In this document: piece after piece, positions 31,881-40,709 of the stretch
How the letters are laid out: every line of letters begins with the position of its first letter
Position numbering within the stretch: position 1 is the stretch's first letter
Made by a program: the position numbers and the translations under genes
Notes under the pieces: generated by a model
What the model was told of the DNA's origin: nothing
Databases searched by the model: none
What the model saw: the letters and a program-made list of their open reading frames with translations, nothing else
Source of the DNA: an uncultured Sutterella sp.
GTDB lineage: Bacteria; Pseudomonadota; Gammaproteobacteria; Burkholderiales; Burkholderiaceae_F
Assembly: GCA_905197905.1 (NCBI GenBank)
Contig: CAJKAP010000005.1
Coordinates: 85,069 to 149,068, forward strand
DNA length: 64,000 nucleotides
Reading direction: 5' to 3'

Positions 31881-33491
31881 ATGTATCAGTACGATGCTCA
31901 AGACTATCCTTACCCCAGCAAGCGCCACGTGGTTTATGCCAAAAATGGGATGTGCTGCTCTGGTAACCCTTCCACGAGTTCGGCTGGGTTGCAAACGCTC
32001 TTAAAGGGCGGGAATGCCATCGACGCTATTCTGGCCATGGCTGCCTCTCTCCCGGTGGTCGAACCCACGGGGAACGGTTTAGGGGCAGACTGCTTCGCGA
32101 TTATTTGGTACAAAGGCAAACTCTACGGCATTAACGGTACGGGCCCCGCCCCCATGCTCAACTCGGTTGCTGCTCTCAAAGAACGTGGCTTTGACAAGAT
32201 CCCGTCTTACGGCGTGGAACCGATTAATGTCCCTGGCGCCGTCGGTGGCTGGATGGCCATGCATGAACGCTTTGGCTCAATGCCACTTGAAGAAGTTTTT
32301 GCCCCTGCAGTGAGCTACGCTGAAAACGGCTACCCTGTTTCGCCCAATATCTCTCGCCTCTGGGAAGAAGCCTACGGGATTTATTCCAAGTATCGCGATC
32401 GTCCCGAATTCCAAGGCTGGTTTGATACTTTTGCCCCGAATGACACGTGGTTAAAACCGGGCGACCTATTCAAAGTCCCCGAAATGGCTGCTACGTTGCG
32501 TGAAATCGCTGCCACGAAGGGTGAGAGTTTCTATCGCGGTCGCTTAGCTGACGTGATGGATGCGTTCTTCAAGAAACACAATGGTTTCTTACGCAAAGAA
32601 GACTTGGCAGCCTACCACCCAGAATGGGTTGACCCGATTTCGGTCAATTACCACGGCTACGACGTTTGGGAATTGCCGCCTAACGGGCACGGCATTACGG
32701 TCTTGATGGCTCTCCAAATCCTCAAAGACATGGATCTTGGCGCACGCGACGATGTGGAAACGCTCCACAAGCAAATCGAAGCAATGAAGCTTGCGATGAC
32801 CGATACGGCCAACTACGTGGCAGAGCCTTCTTACATGAAGGTGACGGTTGAAGAACTTTTGAGCGAAGAATATGCCGCTCGCCGTCGTGCTGAAATTAGT
32901 GATGTGGCGAAGTTGCCGACTGTGGGTGATCCAAAATATCACTCCACCGTTTACTTCTGCGCCGCAGATAAAGACGGCAATATGGTCTCGATGATTCAAT
33001 CGAACTTCCGTGGCTTTGGCTCGGGTATCGTCATCCCGGGTACGGCTATTTCGTTAAACGACCGTGCAGAAAACTTCAAATTTGATGAAAACCACGCCAA
33101 CGCTCTCCTGGGCGGCAAGCGCCCCTACCACACGATTATTCCTGGCTTCTTAACGAAGGACGGCGTTGCTGTGGGTCCGTTTGGCATTATGGGTGGCTTC
33201 ATGCAACCGCAGGCACACGTACAGGTTGTGCAGAACATGATCGATTGGCACTTGAACCCACAACAAGCCCTTGACGCACCACGTTGGCAGTGGGTTGGCG
33301 GCAAGAAGGTCGAAGTGGAGCAGGATACGCCTAACCACGTCATTCGCCTCTTGCAGCGTCGCGGCCACGACATCATCGTACAGCCAGACCCCTACCATAT
33401 GGGGCGCGGTCAGATGATTCTGCGTGACGAGAATGGTGTCTACGTAGGTGCCACGGAAAAGCGCACTGACGGACACATTATGAGCTACTAA
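31881..33491 (+). CDS. Gamma-glutamyltransferase-family Ntn hydrolase, cytosolic
   Basis: The 536-residue protein covers the full gamma-glutamyltranspeptidase fold and would be made as a proenzyme that cuts itself before Thr356 (HSTVYFCAADKDGN). Other family motifs are GGNAIDAI, EPTGNGLGADCF, VPGAVGGW and, in the small subunit, GGKRPYHTIIPGF and GIMGGFMQPQAHVQ. No signal peptide is present (MYQYDAQDY), so unlike GGT of E. coli it should act in the cytosol, as in the YwrD-type branch. The substrate is probably a gamma-glutamyl or acyl amide compound brought in by the preceding transporter. It has AAGGAACAAAAATC before the start and a strong terminator after it. Confidence 0.88.
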   Translation: MYQYDAQDYPYPSKRHVVYAKNGMCCSGNPSTSSAGLQTLLKGGNAIDAILAMAASLPVVEPTGNGLGADCFAIIWYKGKLYGINGTGPAPMLNSVAALKERGFDKIPSYGVEPINVPGAVGGWMAMHERFGSMPLEEVFAPAVSYAENGYPVSPNISRLWEEAYGIYSKYRDRPEFQGWFDTFAPNDTWLKPGDLFKVPEMAATLREIAATKGESFYRGRLADVMDAFFKKHNGFLRKEDLAAYHPEWVDPISVNYHGYDVWELPPNGHGITVLMALQILKDMDLGARDDVETLHKQIEAMKLAMTDTANYVAEPSYMKVTVEELLSEEYAARRRAEISDVAKLPTVGDPKYHSTVYFCAADKDGNMVSMIQSNFRGFGSGIVIPGTAISLNDRAENFKFDENHANALLGGKRPYHTIIPGFLTKDGVAVGPFGIMGGFMQPQAHVQVVQNMIDWHLNPQQALDAPRWQWVGGKKVEVEQDTPNHVIRLLQRRGHDIIVQPDPYHMGRGQMILRDENGVYVGATEKRTDGHIMSY

Positions 33492-33506
33492 TCGCTCCCC
33501 CCTCAG

Positions 33507-33540
33507 CCCTGCTCTGGTTTTCTGGAGCAGGGTTTTTCTT
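33507..33540 (+). terminator. Terminator of the transporter/GGT unit
   Basis: CCCTGCTC and GAGCAGGG form an 8-bp stem followed by TTTTTCTTTTT, 16 bp after the stop. Confidence 0.92.
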
Positions 33541-33969
33541 TTTCTGGCATAAATATCCCAAATATAGGGTATCTAACCATACTTGTAACGCTGTGTGTCT
33601 GTAAAAACCTAAGAAAAATTCCCTAGTTTTTTGTTTCTTATCTGAGCCTTACGATTCAGCTCTCTGGAGCGACAGAGCATTCCTCTCTTTACCCACTCTT
33701 TTCCTTAATTACACAGTCTTCTTGAGCATTTTGACGGCTTCTTTACGGTAAGCCTTGTTCACCTTTTTCGCAGCATCTCACTGCTCTCTGGGAGCAAAGA
33801 TTTTTTCTCGCTCTGTTACATTATTTAGAACACCGCCATTCTAATTTTCGCTACAGTAGGCTTAACCAAATTTTTATGTTGAGGTCTCAAAACCTCACGC
33901 TAACCCAATACGCGTTCAGCCTTCTCATAACAAATCGTCTGAGCGTTAACTTTCGATGGAGATAGCATC
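33541..33969. other. Intergenic region before the Spy-like gene
   Basis: The 430-bp AT-rich gap has a small GAGGT/ACCTC hairpin near 33880 in the probable leader of the Spy-like gene. I see no gene and no clear operator. Confidence 0.35.
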
Positions 33970-34581
33970 ATGAAGAAAACTACCAAACTCTTAGCCACTG
34001 TCGCTGCTTTAGGTGCCTTGGCAACCGCCTCTTACTCCTTTGCCGCGCCGATGGCTCACGGTAATACGGATGGTGCTCAACAACATCAGTGCCCGATGAT
34101 GGCCTCCCAGGTCAACAAAGAAGACATGATGAACGCTCGCTTTGAAGGTATCGCTCGTATGTTGACGTTGGAAGCCAACCAGAAGGCTGCTTGGACGGCT
34201 TATGTGGATGCTTCCAAGACCATGCACATGGGTCCGAAGAAGACCTGGGATAAGCCCGCTGTGGATACGCAGGATCGTTTGGAACGCCGCATTGCAATGC
34301 AAACCGAAGGGACTGAGCAGCTCAAGGCCTTTGTGAAGGCTCGTGCTGAACTCTTGAAGGTTTTGAATCCTTCCCAGAAGTATGTCCTTGAACAGACGGA
34401 AATGACCCACGGTAAGATGGGTGGCGACATGGGTGGCCACGGCAAAATGATGGGCAAGGGTATGATGGGCGGCAAAGGCGGCATGATGGACCACGGCGCT
34501 CATGGTGCTGACAAGGCTGATGCCGGTGACGCTCACCAGCACCACCAGGCTGCTCCTGCCAAACAAGAATCCAAGATGTAA
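33970..34581 (+). CDS. Spy/CpxP-like periplasmic protein with Met/His-rich tail
   Basis: The 203-residue protein has a signal peptide (cleavage after SFA, residue 25) and two LTxxQ-type motifs (LTLEANQ and LNPSQ) in a helical core, as in Spy/CpxP periplasmic chaperones and stress sensors. The C-terminal 60 residues consist of Gly, Met, His and Lys (GKMMGKGMMGGKGGMMDHG), typical of copper or other soft-metal binding. The likely role is envelope-stress or metal protection in the periplasm. The ribosome-binding site GATGGAGATAGCATC contains GGAGATA, complementary to the small RNA seed. A perfect 14-bp terminator follows. Confidence 0.8.
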   Translation: MKKTTKLLATVAALGALATASYSFAAPMAHGNTDGAQQHQCPMMASQVNKEDMMNARFEGIARMLTLEANQKAAWTAYVDASKTMHMGPKKTWDKPAVDTQDRLERRIAMQTEGTEQLKAFVKARAELLKVLNPSQKYVLEQTEMTHGKMGGDMGGHGKMMGKGMMGGKGGMMDHGAHGADKADAGDAHQHHQAAPAKQESKM

Positions 34582-34634
34582 GTCAAACTTCACGCAAGCA
34601 GGGAGCCTTGAATCCTCTCCCTAATTGCGCGTCC

Positions 34635-34677
34635 AGAGCTTCCTTGATGTTTTCCTCTATCAAGGAAGCTCTTCTTT
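34635..34677 (+). terminator. Terminator of the Spy-like gene
   Basis: AGAGCTTCCTTGAT and ATCAAGGAAGCTCT form a perfect 14-bp stem followed by TCTTTT. Confidence 0.93.
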
Positions 34678-34701
34678 TAGATAAGCGCATCATAATGTTG
34701 C

Positions 34702-35637
34702 TTATAGGTATGGAGAATATGGTAATTCTTCAGAAAAGAGGTTGATCAATTTGAGCAACAACGGATCTTTGCGAGAAAAATTTCTCCATCCAATCATGAT
34801 GGGGTAATCTGGAAAAGCGAAAGGACTCTCGTGATACTCTAATGTGCTCATCTCAGCAATTTTTTTTGCAGCGTGCCTAGGGATGGTCGTTAATGCCTGC
34901 GTTCCTGCTAATAAGTACGGAATTGCACTAAAGTGCGAGGTAGAAACTAAGATTTTTCTCCGTAAATTCTGGTCTGCCAATACTTCATCTACTAACCCAA
35001 AAAATCCCCCACTCGAGACCAGCACATGTTCATGCATGACATAACTTTCGCGGGTTAATTCTTCCCCAAATGTTTTTGGATCAAGTAAACATGCGTAATT
35101 GCTACGCCCTACTGTTGTCACACTGATCCCCTCTGCAGACAGTCCCCCCGCAGTAATCGCTAGATCAATTTCTCTCGACATCAGCATATCGGAAACCAGA
35201 TGGGAATTACTTTGCCGGAAATGCAAACGAAAAGTACTTCCTAGACGTCGAGATAGATTGACCAATTGTGTCCCAAAGACCATTTCAAAGTCATCGGAAA
35301 TCCCCACCGTAACGGTACGACCTCTATCAAATCCTTTCTTGTTGCCATGAAGCTCAAAACTTGCCGCAAATTGGTCCAACGCCTCTCGTGCGAACGGGTA
35401 TATCTGACGAGCAAAAAGGGTAGGTCGAAAACCACGCCCCGTTCTCTCAAATAAGGGATCTAAATAAATTTCTCTGAGTTTCGCTATGCCTTGTGAAACG
35501 GCAGATTGCGAAATACCTAGCCTCGCTCCAGCTGTAGTGGCGCTATGTCCTTCAAATACTGCTACGAACAGTCTTAGTAAATTTAGATCGATCGTTTCGA
35601 TATTACTTTTACTACTATCAGATGTATCAAAACTCAT
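34702..35637 (-). CDS. LysR-family regulator, divergent to the nitrilase gene
   Basis: The 311-residue protein has an N-terminal winged helix (residues 20-80; ATTAGARLGISQSAVSQGIAKLR) and a LysR-type effector domain in two lobes. It is divergently transcribed from the nitrilase/transporter genes with 112 bp between starts, the usual arrangement for LysR proteins that control the neighbouring unit in response to its substrate. The effector is unknown. The sequence upstream of it is AT-rich; no T-N11-A motif stands out enough to mark. Confidence 0.9.
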   Translation of the reverse strand: MSFDTSDSSKSNIETIDLNLLRLFVAVFEGHSATTAGARLGISQSAVSQGIAKLREIYLDPLFERTGRGFRPTLFARQIYPFAREALDQFAASFELHGNKKGFDRGRTVTVGISDDFEMVFGTQLVNLSRRLGSTFRLHFRQSNSHLVSDMLMSREIDLAITAGGLSAEGISVTTVGRSNYACLLDPKTFGEELTRESYVMHEHVLVSSGGFFGLVDEVLADQNLRRKILVSTSHFSAIPYLLAGTQALTTIPRHAAKKIAEMSTLEYHESPFAFPDYPIMIGWRNFSRKDPLLLKLINLFSEELPYSPYL

Positions 35638-35749
35638 CTATTCATTCCTCATAGAAAAATCGATAATTTCTAAAGAATTCAAGGATTTCTCCATGACTTC
35701 ATAGCATTGACCTCTTCCATTATACGAACTCTTTGTGTAGGAACTTATT

Positions 35750-36673
35750 ATGAGTAAACATATTATCGCCGCCTTGCAAATTGGTGCCGACGTTGCTGGC
35801 AAAGCACAAACTTTGGCAAATATTCTTTCTTGGGAAAATGCCATTCGCGATAGCCACGCCGACATCGTCGTAATGCCTGAAGCGCTTCTTGGTGGTTATC
35901 CAAAAGGCGAAATTTTCGGCACTTACATGGGTTTCCGTCTTCCCGAAGGACGAGAAAAGTTTCGTGAATATTATGACAACGCTATTGATGTTCCTGGTGA
36001 AGAAACGCAAGCACTTGCTGAACTCTCTGCCAAAACTGGCGCTTCCTTAGTGGTTGGCTGTATTGAACGCACTCCTCATTCCTTATTCTGCACCGCCTTA
36101 TTCTTTGACCCTGAAAACGGGTTGGTTGGTAAACACAGAAAACTGATGCCAACCGCAACCGAACGCCTTGTCTGGGGAATGGGCGACGGCTCTACTCTTC
36201 CTGTTGTTGATACGGCTGCTGGCAAAGCTTCAGCGGCAATCTGTTGGGAAAACCACATGCCTCTGTTACGAGCCTACATGTATGCCAAAGGCACACAAAT
36301 TTATTGCGCTCCAACCGTAGACTGCCGTGACCATTGGGAACATTCCATGCGCCACATCGCCCATGAAGGACGCTGTTTTGTAGTGACTGCTTGCCAGTAT
36401 GTTCCTAGCCCTAAAGCCCTTGATATTACGGTTCCTCATTGGAAAGAAGATGAAGATTTAATTCGTGGTGGGTCTTTGATTGTTGGGCCTCAAGGCAACC
36501 TTTTAGCAGGTCCCCTCTTCCACGAAGCGGGGCTTGTGACCGCTGAAATCGATCTAGATGACCTTACGCGAGCACGATACGACATGGATGTCTCTGGCCA
36601 CTACGCGCGCCCAGATGTCTTCTCTTTACACGTCGATACTCGTCCCAAAAGAACCATCGAAGAAACCGTTTAA
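35750..36673 (+). CDS. Nitrilase-family enzyme
   Basis: The 307-residue protein is a carbon-nitrogen hydrolase of the true nitrilase branch, with the triad Glu44 (MPEALLGGYP), Lys131 (KHRKLMPT) and Cys165 (ICWENHMPL), and the nitrilase-type sequence TATERLVWGMGDGS after the lysine. Enzymes of this branch turn aliphatic or aryl nitriles into acids and ammonia. It forms a unit with the transporter downstream, so import and hydrolysis of a nitrile or amide-like compound are likely, under control of the divergent LysR protein. GTAGGAACTTATT precedes the start. GC content here is a little lower than in the allantoin region. Confidence 0.9.
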   Translation: MSKHIIAALQIGADVAGKAQTLANILSWENAIRDSHADIVVMPEALLGGYPKGEIFGTYMGFRLPEGREKFREYYDNAIDVPGEETQALAELSAKTGASLVVGCIERTPHSLFCTALFFDPENGLVGKHRKLMPTATERLVWGMGDGSTLPVVDTAAGKASAAICWENHMPLLRAYMYAKGTQIYCAPTVDCRDHWEHSMRHIAHEGRCFVVTACQYVPSPKALDITVPHWKEDEDLIRGGSLIVGPQGNLLAGPLFHEAGLVTAEIDLDDLTRARYDMDVSGHYARPDVFSLHVDTRPKRTIEETV

Positions 36674-36722
36674 CCAACCATTGATCTCCCAGTAATCCTT
36701 AGCTGGGACTTTGACCTCATTT

Positions 36723-36774
36723 CCCCTGCTCTTGATGTTTGCCAACCCCTGGGGTGGTGAGCAGGGGATTTTTT
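36723..36774 (+). terminator. Terminator between nitrilase and transporter
   Basis: CCCCTGCTC and GAGCAGGGG form a 9-bp stem containing a smaller ACCCC/GGGGT hairpin, followed by ATTTTTTG. It would reduce or prevent read-through from the nitrilase gene into the transporter. Confidence 0.8.
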
Positions 36775-36802
36775 GACCTCTTCCAAGCAAAGGAGACTCA
36801 AA

Positions 36803-38095
36803 ATGACACTCCTTATCGTCAGTCAAATTATTATTGCCATCACACTGCTCCTTATGGTAATTGGCAAAACCCCAATGTTTATCACCGCAGTCGTCGGCGC
36901 AGCCGCTGCTGCTTTTTTTGCTGGAATTCCGCTTTCTGGTAGCGACCCTGTTACGATGTCAAAGCTCCTCATTTCGGGGCTCAACCCTGTCTTAATTGAT
37001 ATGTGTGGCATCCTGCTCTTCATTGGTATCATGAAAGCTTCTGGATTTCTCAATGTCATTATTGGAGACGTTATTCGAGCGGGAAACTATGTGGGCGGTG
37101 GTCCCGGCATCATTACTGCCGCAAGCTTAGTCGCTGGCGTCATAGGCATGATGGTTGGCTTTACCCAAGCGGCCATTACGGGTGTTGTCGCGGGACCTGC
37201 TGCTATTAAATTGGGAGTAGATCCTGACGAAGCTGCGGGCGCTTTGCAACATGCGAACAATTTAGGTTGCGGTGCCGGGTTTGCCCACCCAACTATGGTT
37301 AGCATCTTGGCTATCACTGGTATCGGTTTCGGGATGTTTAATGTTTGGGGAGCTGTCTCTGCTTTAGCCGTTATCGGCATGGGGTATTGGCGCATGCGTA
37401 AACATCTGCGCAATAAAGGCTCTTTGAAGCGATATAGTCCCGAAGAAATTCAGACTCTCCTAGCATCATTGACTGATGGCACTACTCGCCCAGACATTTC
37501 TTCCTTTAAGGCCTTCTTGCCATTTATCATTTTGATCGTTGCGTCTTCCTGTGGAATCCCTATTTTTGTCGTTTGTTTCGTTTGCTCTTTGCTCGTCATT
37601 GTCCTCTCTGGCAGAAACTGGGAGCAAAGTCAGTCCGATATGATTGAAGGCGTCAAAATGATTGCGGTGCCTTTTACCGCTACCGTTGTTTTTCTATTCT
37701 TATCTGGAGTGATTAAAAATATCGGTTTTGTCGCCTTGTTAGATTCTTGGTTTAAGCCAGTTCTGAGTTTTTCTCCAGAACTCATGATGTTCTTTGTAGC
37801 AAGTCTAACTGGCCTGATTACCCAGTCTTATATGGCCTCCGCTGCAGTAGTCTTGCCATTTTGCACCATTGCCTTAGGCGCTGGCGGAGATCCTATGGGT
37901 ATTGCTGTCGCAGCAGCTAGTGGCTGTAATATCGGTCAGTACTATTTAACGGGTGGACCTGTATCTGGTTTGAACACTGTCATTCCAGTGGTACCAGGGT
38001 CTGACCTTGTGAAAGCAAATCTTTTCCAACGCCCCAATATTGCCTTCGGCTTCTTTATCGGGACTTTGGTTGTGGCTTATCTTGCCATCATTTAA
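36803..38095 (+). CDS. CitMHS/GntP-like organic anion transporter
   Basis: The 430-residue polytopic protein has about 11-12 hydrophobic segments and sequence character of the ion-transporter superfamily (citrate, gluconate or dicarboxylate carriers), with the paired re-entrant-like regions GMMVGFTQAAITGVVAGPAAIK and LTGLITQSYMASAAVVLPF. The substrate is unknown; position after the nitrilase suggests import of its substrate or export of the acid product. The start is placed at 36803 because AAAGGAGACTCAAA precedes this ATG. A shared hairpin separates it from the convergent regulator gene. Confidence 0.75.
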   Translation: MTLLIVSQIIIAITLLLMVIGKTPMFITAVVGAAAAAFFAGIPLSGSDPVTMSKLLISGLNPVLIDMCGILLFIGIMKASGFLNVIIGDVIRAGNYVGGGPGIITAASLVAGVIGMMVGFTQAAITGVVAGPAAIKLGVDPDEAAGALQHANNLGCGAGFAHPTMVSILAITGIGFGMFNVWGAVSALAVIGMGYWRMRKHLRNKGSLKRYSPEEIQTLLASLTDGTTRPDISSFKAFLPFIILIVASSCGIPIFVVCFVCSLLVIVLSGRNWEQSQSDMIEGVKMIAVPFTATVVFLFLSGVIKNIGFVALLDSWFKPVLSFSPELMMFFVASLTGLITQSYMASAAVVLPFCTIALGAGGDPMGIAVAAASGCNIGQYYLTGGPVSGLNTVIPVVPGSDLVKANLFQRPNIAFGFFIGTLVVAYLAII

Positions 38096-38108
38096 CTGGA
38101 ATAACCCC

Positions 38109-38151
38109 TTGTGTTGGGGAACTATTGCAAAAACAAAGTTCCTCAACACAA
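38109..38151. terminator. Shared hairpin between convergent transporter and regulator
   Basis: A 15-bp stem with one G-U pair (TTGTGTTGGGGAACT with AGTTCCTCAACACAA) lies between the two convergent stop codons. T-tracts are poor, but position and stability fit a bidirectional terminator. Confidence 0.7.
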
Positions 38152-38161
38152 TGCCTTGTAG

Positions 38162-39232
38162 TTAGAACCAATCGAGCTCTTCGCGCCAATCGTCAATACG
38201 CTCACCAGAGTGAGAGAGATCGCGCTTGCCGTGTTGCTCGGTAGCCACTTTTGCCCCTTCCTTGAGAACACCTAAGAGAGGTTCCACCACTTTAGCGTCT
38301 TCTTTCATCCACGCAAGATAATAGTTTTCCCACAGAAGGGGAATAAACTCTGCGCCAACTAAGTGTGCCGCCTCTGCAACACAAAGCCCTGCATCCGCCT
38401 CTCCCGAAGCAACCGCTGTAGCCACTGCCATGTGAGAAGAATAAACAGTGCTTTGGGCAGCTAACTGCTCAGGCAAGCGTCCCGTTTTATGAAGCAATTC
38501 TTGCTGAAGCGTATAGGTGCCAGTGCCTGGGGCGCGGGATGCGTAGCGCACTTTTTTCTCAAAGATGTCTTCAAAAGTCTTAATTCCCAAGGGATTTTCT
38601 TTTGCAACGACCAGACCTTGCGCTCGTCGACAAACATGGCAACCTGCCATACGCTCGGGGTTAATCAGTGGGCGAAACACTTTAAAGGCCTCGCTTCCTT
38701 TAGCCGACCCCTCGGGGAAATTAAAACCCGCAACCATTGTTTGACGAGCATTGAGCGTACGAAGGCCTTCTGCGCCAGTACTAAAGTGATAGTCAAGAAT
38801 AAGTTCTTCGCGGTTAGCTGCTTCTTGCAGGGAAGAGAGGAAAGGATCGTAGCAACCCGCTACGGTGATCATTTTGGCTTTGGGGTCAGAGGCAACGGCA
38901 AAAGCGGTATTGAGTTCTGAAACGATTTTCGCGATATCAACGGCATATTTGGCCTGTACTGAGCGCTCTGCCCAAAGCAGTTTTCGTCCAAGAGGGGTGA
39001 GCGTCGCGGGTTTTCCTCGTTCACGACTCACCAGCGTCTGGCCAAAGGTGGCTTCCCATTTGAGCACACTGCCCCACAAATAGCGGTAACTCGTTCCCAA
39101 TTTTTCGGCGGCACGCTTAATGGAGCGTTCTGAATCGATCGCAGCCAATATTTTTATCAAATCATCTTGCAGCGTTGCTGGTCCAATGGAACTTCTAGAC
39201 TGTTCCAAACCATAAAAAAGCTCTATTTTCAT
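38162..39232 (-). CDS. ModE-like DNA-binding protein fused to a substrate-binding domain, paralogue A
   Basis: The 356-residue protein joins an N-terminal ModE/LysR-type winged helix (about residues 25-90; SIKRAAEKLGTSYRYLWGSVLKWE) to a periplasmic-binding-protein-like domain (about 120-330) of the type seen in putative molybdate- or tungstate-binding regulators. Cys-rich MAGCHVCRRAQG in the second domain is conserved with its paralogue. It may sense an oxyanion or an organic ligand. I set the start at MKIELFYGLEQ, which gives the same length as the neighbouring paralogue, though no good ribosome-binding site is visible. It is the second of two tandem genes on the minus strand. Confidence 0.75.
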   Translation of the reverse strand: MKIELFYGLEQSRSSIGPATLQDDLIKILAAIDSERSIKRAAEKLGTSYRYLWGSVLKWEATFGQTLVSRERGKPATLTPLGRKLLWAERSVQAKYAVDIAKIVSELNTAFAVASDPKAKMITVAGCYDPFLSSLQEAANREELILDYHFSTGAEGLRTLNARQTMVAGFNFPEGSAKGSEAFKVFRPLINPERMAGCHVCRRAQGLVVAKENPLGIKTFEDIFEKKVRYASRAPGTGTYTLQQELLHKTGRLPEQLAAQSTVYSSHMAVATAVASGEADAGLCVAEAAHLVGAEFIPLLWENYYLAWMKEDAKVVEPLLGVLKEGAKVATEQHGKRDLSHSGERIDDWREELDWF

Positions 39233-39269
39233 AGACAAAACGGGGGAAAGGGGAATTTTCACTATAGTG

Positions 39270-39290
39270 TTTTCATCATGCCACAAGGAT
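39270..39290 (-). promoter_or_regulatory. Conserved element upstream of paralogue A
   Basis: The plus-strand sequence ATCATGCCACAAGGAT lies 40-55 bp before the start of paralogue A and recurs as ATCATGCCACAAAGAT before paralogue B (40586-40601). A conserved 16-mer at both places suggests an operator or promoter element shared by the twin regulators. Confidence 0.5.
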
Positions 39291-39439
39291 TTGGTGATTT
39301 TTTAGACCCCACAATCGATTAATTCGATTACATAATCGAAAAAACAAAAGGAGACCAAGTTAACAGCCTCCTTCTCGTTGCTAGCGGATAACACTAGCCA
39401 CTACCCTTCTACTAAAAGTCTTCTTTTCATGCTACGCAC

Positions 39440-40510
39440 TTAAAACCAATCTAAAACATCTCTCCAATCTTCAATAAATTCTCCACACTGGGAAAGATCG
39501 CGACCCTCTTGTTGTTGGTGAATACTCCCCCTACTATTTTTCAATAGCTCCATCAAAGGGATCACGGTTTCTGTATCTTTTTTCATCCAGGCTAAATAAT
39601 AGTTTTCCCACACTAACGGAATAAAATCTGCACCGACAATCTGTGCAACTTCAGCCACACAAAGACCAGTATCCGCCTCTCCACTAGCCACTGCCGTAGC
39701 GACTGCCATATGAGATCTGTAAACGGTACTGTGTGGCTCTAAATCTTTAGAAGAATAGGGTAATGGGCGAAGTAGCTCTTCTTGTAATGTGTAAGTGCCA
39801 GTGTCAGACGAGCGGGCAGCGTATCGTAACTCTTTATCAAAGATATCCTGAAAATGCTCAATATTAAGAGGGTTCCCTTTTGCCACCACAAGTCCTTGAG
39901 ACCTGCGACACACATGGCAACCAAACATACTATCTGGTTTAATTAGCGGAGAAAATGTTTTACAAGCTTCACTCCCCCTCTCTGAAAATTCTGGGAAATT
40001 AAAACCTGCCACCATATATTTTTGCTCATTGAGTGCCCTAAGCCCCTCGCAGCCTGTACTGAAGTGATAGTCGATAATTAACCCCGCTTTAGTAGCGCGG
40101 TCCTGTAGAGAAGAAAGGAAAGAATCGTAGCATCCTGCTACTGTCACAATTTCAGCATTGGGGTCTGATGCAACTGCAAAAGCGGTATTCAGTTCAGAAA
40201 CAATACGAGCAATGTTCACGGCATGTTTAGCCTGTACTGAGCGTTCTGCCCACAATAGCTTACGACCCAAAGGTGTTAAAGAAGCAGGTTTACCGCGCTC
40301 TCTATTTACCAAGGTTTGTCCAAAAGCGGCTTCCCACTTTAAAACACAACCCCATAAATAACGATAACTCGTTTCCAGCTTACCTGCAGCTTTGTTGATA
40401 GAGTGCTCTGATTCGATCGTCGCCAAAATCTTAATCAAATCATTTTTTAGCGTAGCAGGACCTAAATGCCCTTCATTTTGCTCAAGAGCATAAAAAAGTT
40501 CAATGTGCAT
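39440..40510 (-). CDS. ModE-like DNA-binding protein fused to a substrate-binding domain, paralogue B
   Basis: The 356-residue paralogue of the adjacent gene has the same arrangement: winged helix (SINKAAGKLETSYRYLWGCVLKWE) followed by a binding-protein-like domain with FGCHVCRRSQG and the AVATAVASGEAD motif. The two share most residues but are clearly diverged. The chosen start MHIELFYALEQ matches the other copy. It lies upstream of paralogue A and downstream of the alpha-hydroxy-acid dehydrogenase (all on the minus strand), so either copy may regulate that enzyme in response to a small ligand. This last step is inference. Confidence 0.75.
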   Translation of the reverse strand: MHIELFYALEQNEGHLGPATLKNDLIKILATIESEHSINKAAGKLETSYRYLWGCVLKWEAAFGQTLVNRERGKPASLTPLGRKLLWAERSVQAKHAVNIARIVSELNTAFAVASDPNAEIVTVAGCYDSFLSSLQDRATKAGLIIDYHFSTGCEGLRALNEQKYMVAGFNFPEFSERGSEACKTFSPLIKPDSMFGCHVCRRSQGLVVAKGNPLNIEHFQDIFDKELRYAARSSDTGTYTLQEELLRPLPYSSKDLEPHSTVYRSHMAVATAVASGEADTGLCVAEVAQIVGADFIPLVWENYYLAWMKKDTETVIPLMELLKNSRGSIHQQQEGRDLSQCGEFIEDWRDVLDWF

Positions 40511-40585
40511 AACCGTCTGAATACCCACAAAAAAGATTTTTTGCGCGATCCCAAAAATTGTTTTTTCGCTTAATCTCCTTGTAAT

Positions 40586-40601
40586 CATGCCACAAAGATA
40601 G
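40586..40601 (-). promoter_or_regulatory. Conserved element upstream of paralogue B
   Basis: ATCATGCCACAAAGAT on the plus strand, one base different from the element before paralogue A, lies about 75 bp before the chosen start. Confidence 0.5.
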
Positions 40602-40627
40602 ATTTTTTTGCGAGACTAAAAATAATT

Positions 40628-40657
40628 ATGGGAGAGAACTTTGAATCCCCTCCCATG
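40628..40657 (-). terminator. Terminator of the alpha-hydroxy-acid dehydrogenase gene
   Basis: On the minus strand ATGGGAG and CTCCCAT form the stem, followed by AATTATTTTTAG, about 55 bp after the stop. Confidence 0.7.
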
Positions 40658-40709
40658 AAATTTATATTTTAGGCTAAAAATTTCTCTTTAAAGATCTTTT
40701 TGCCTAGCA

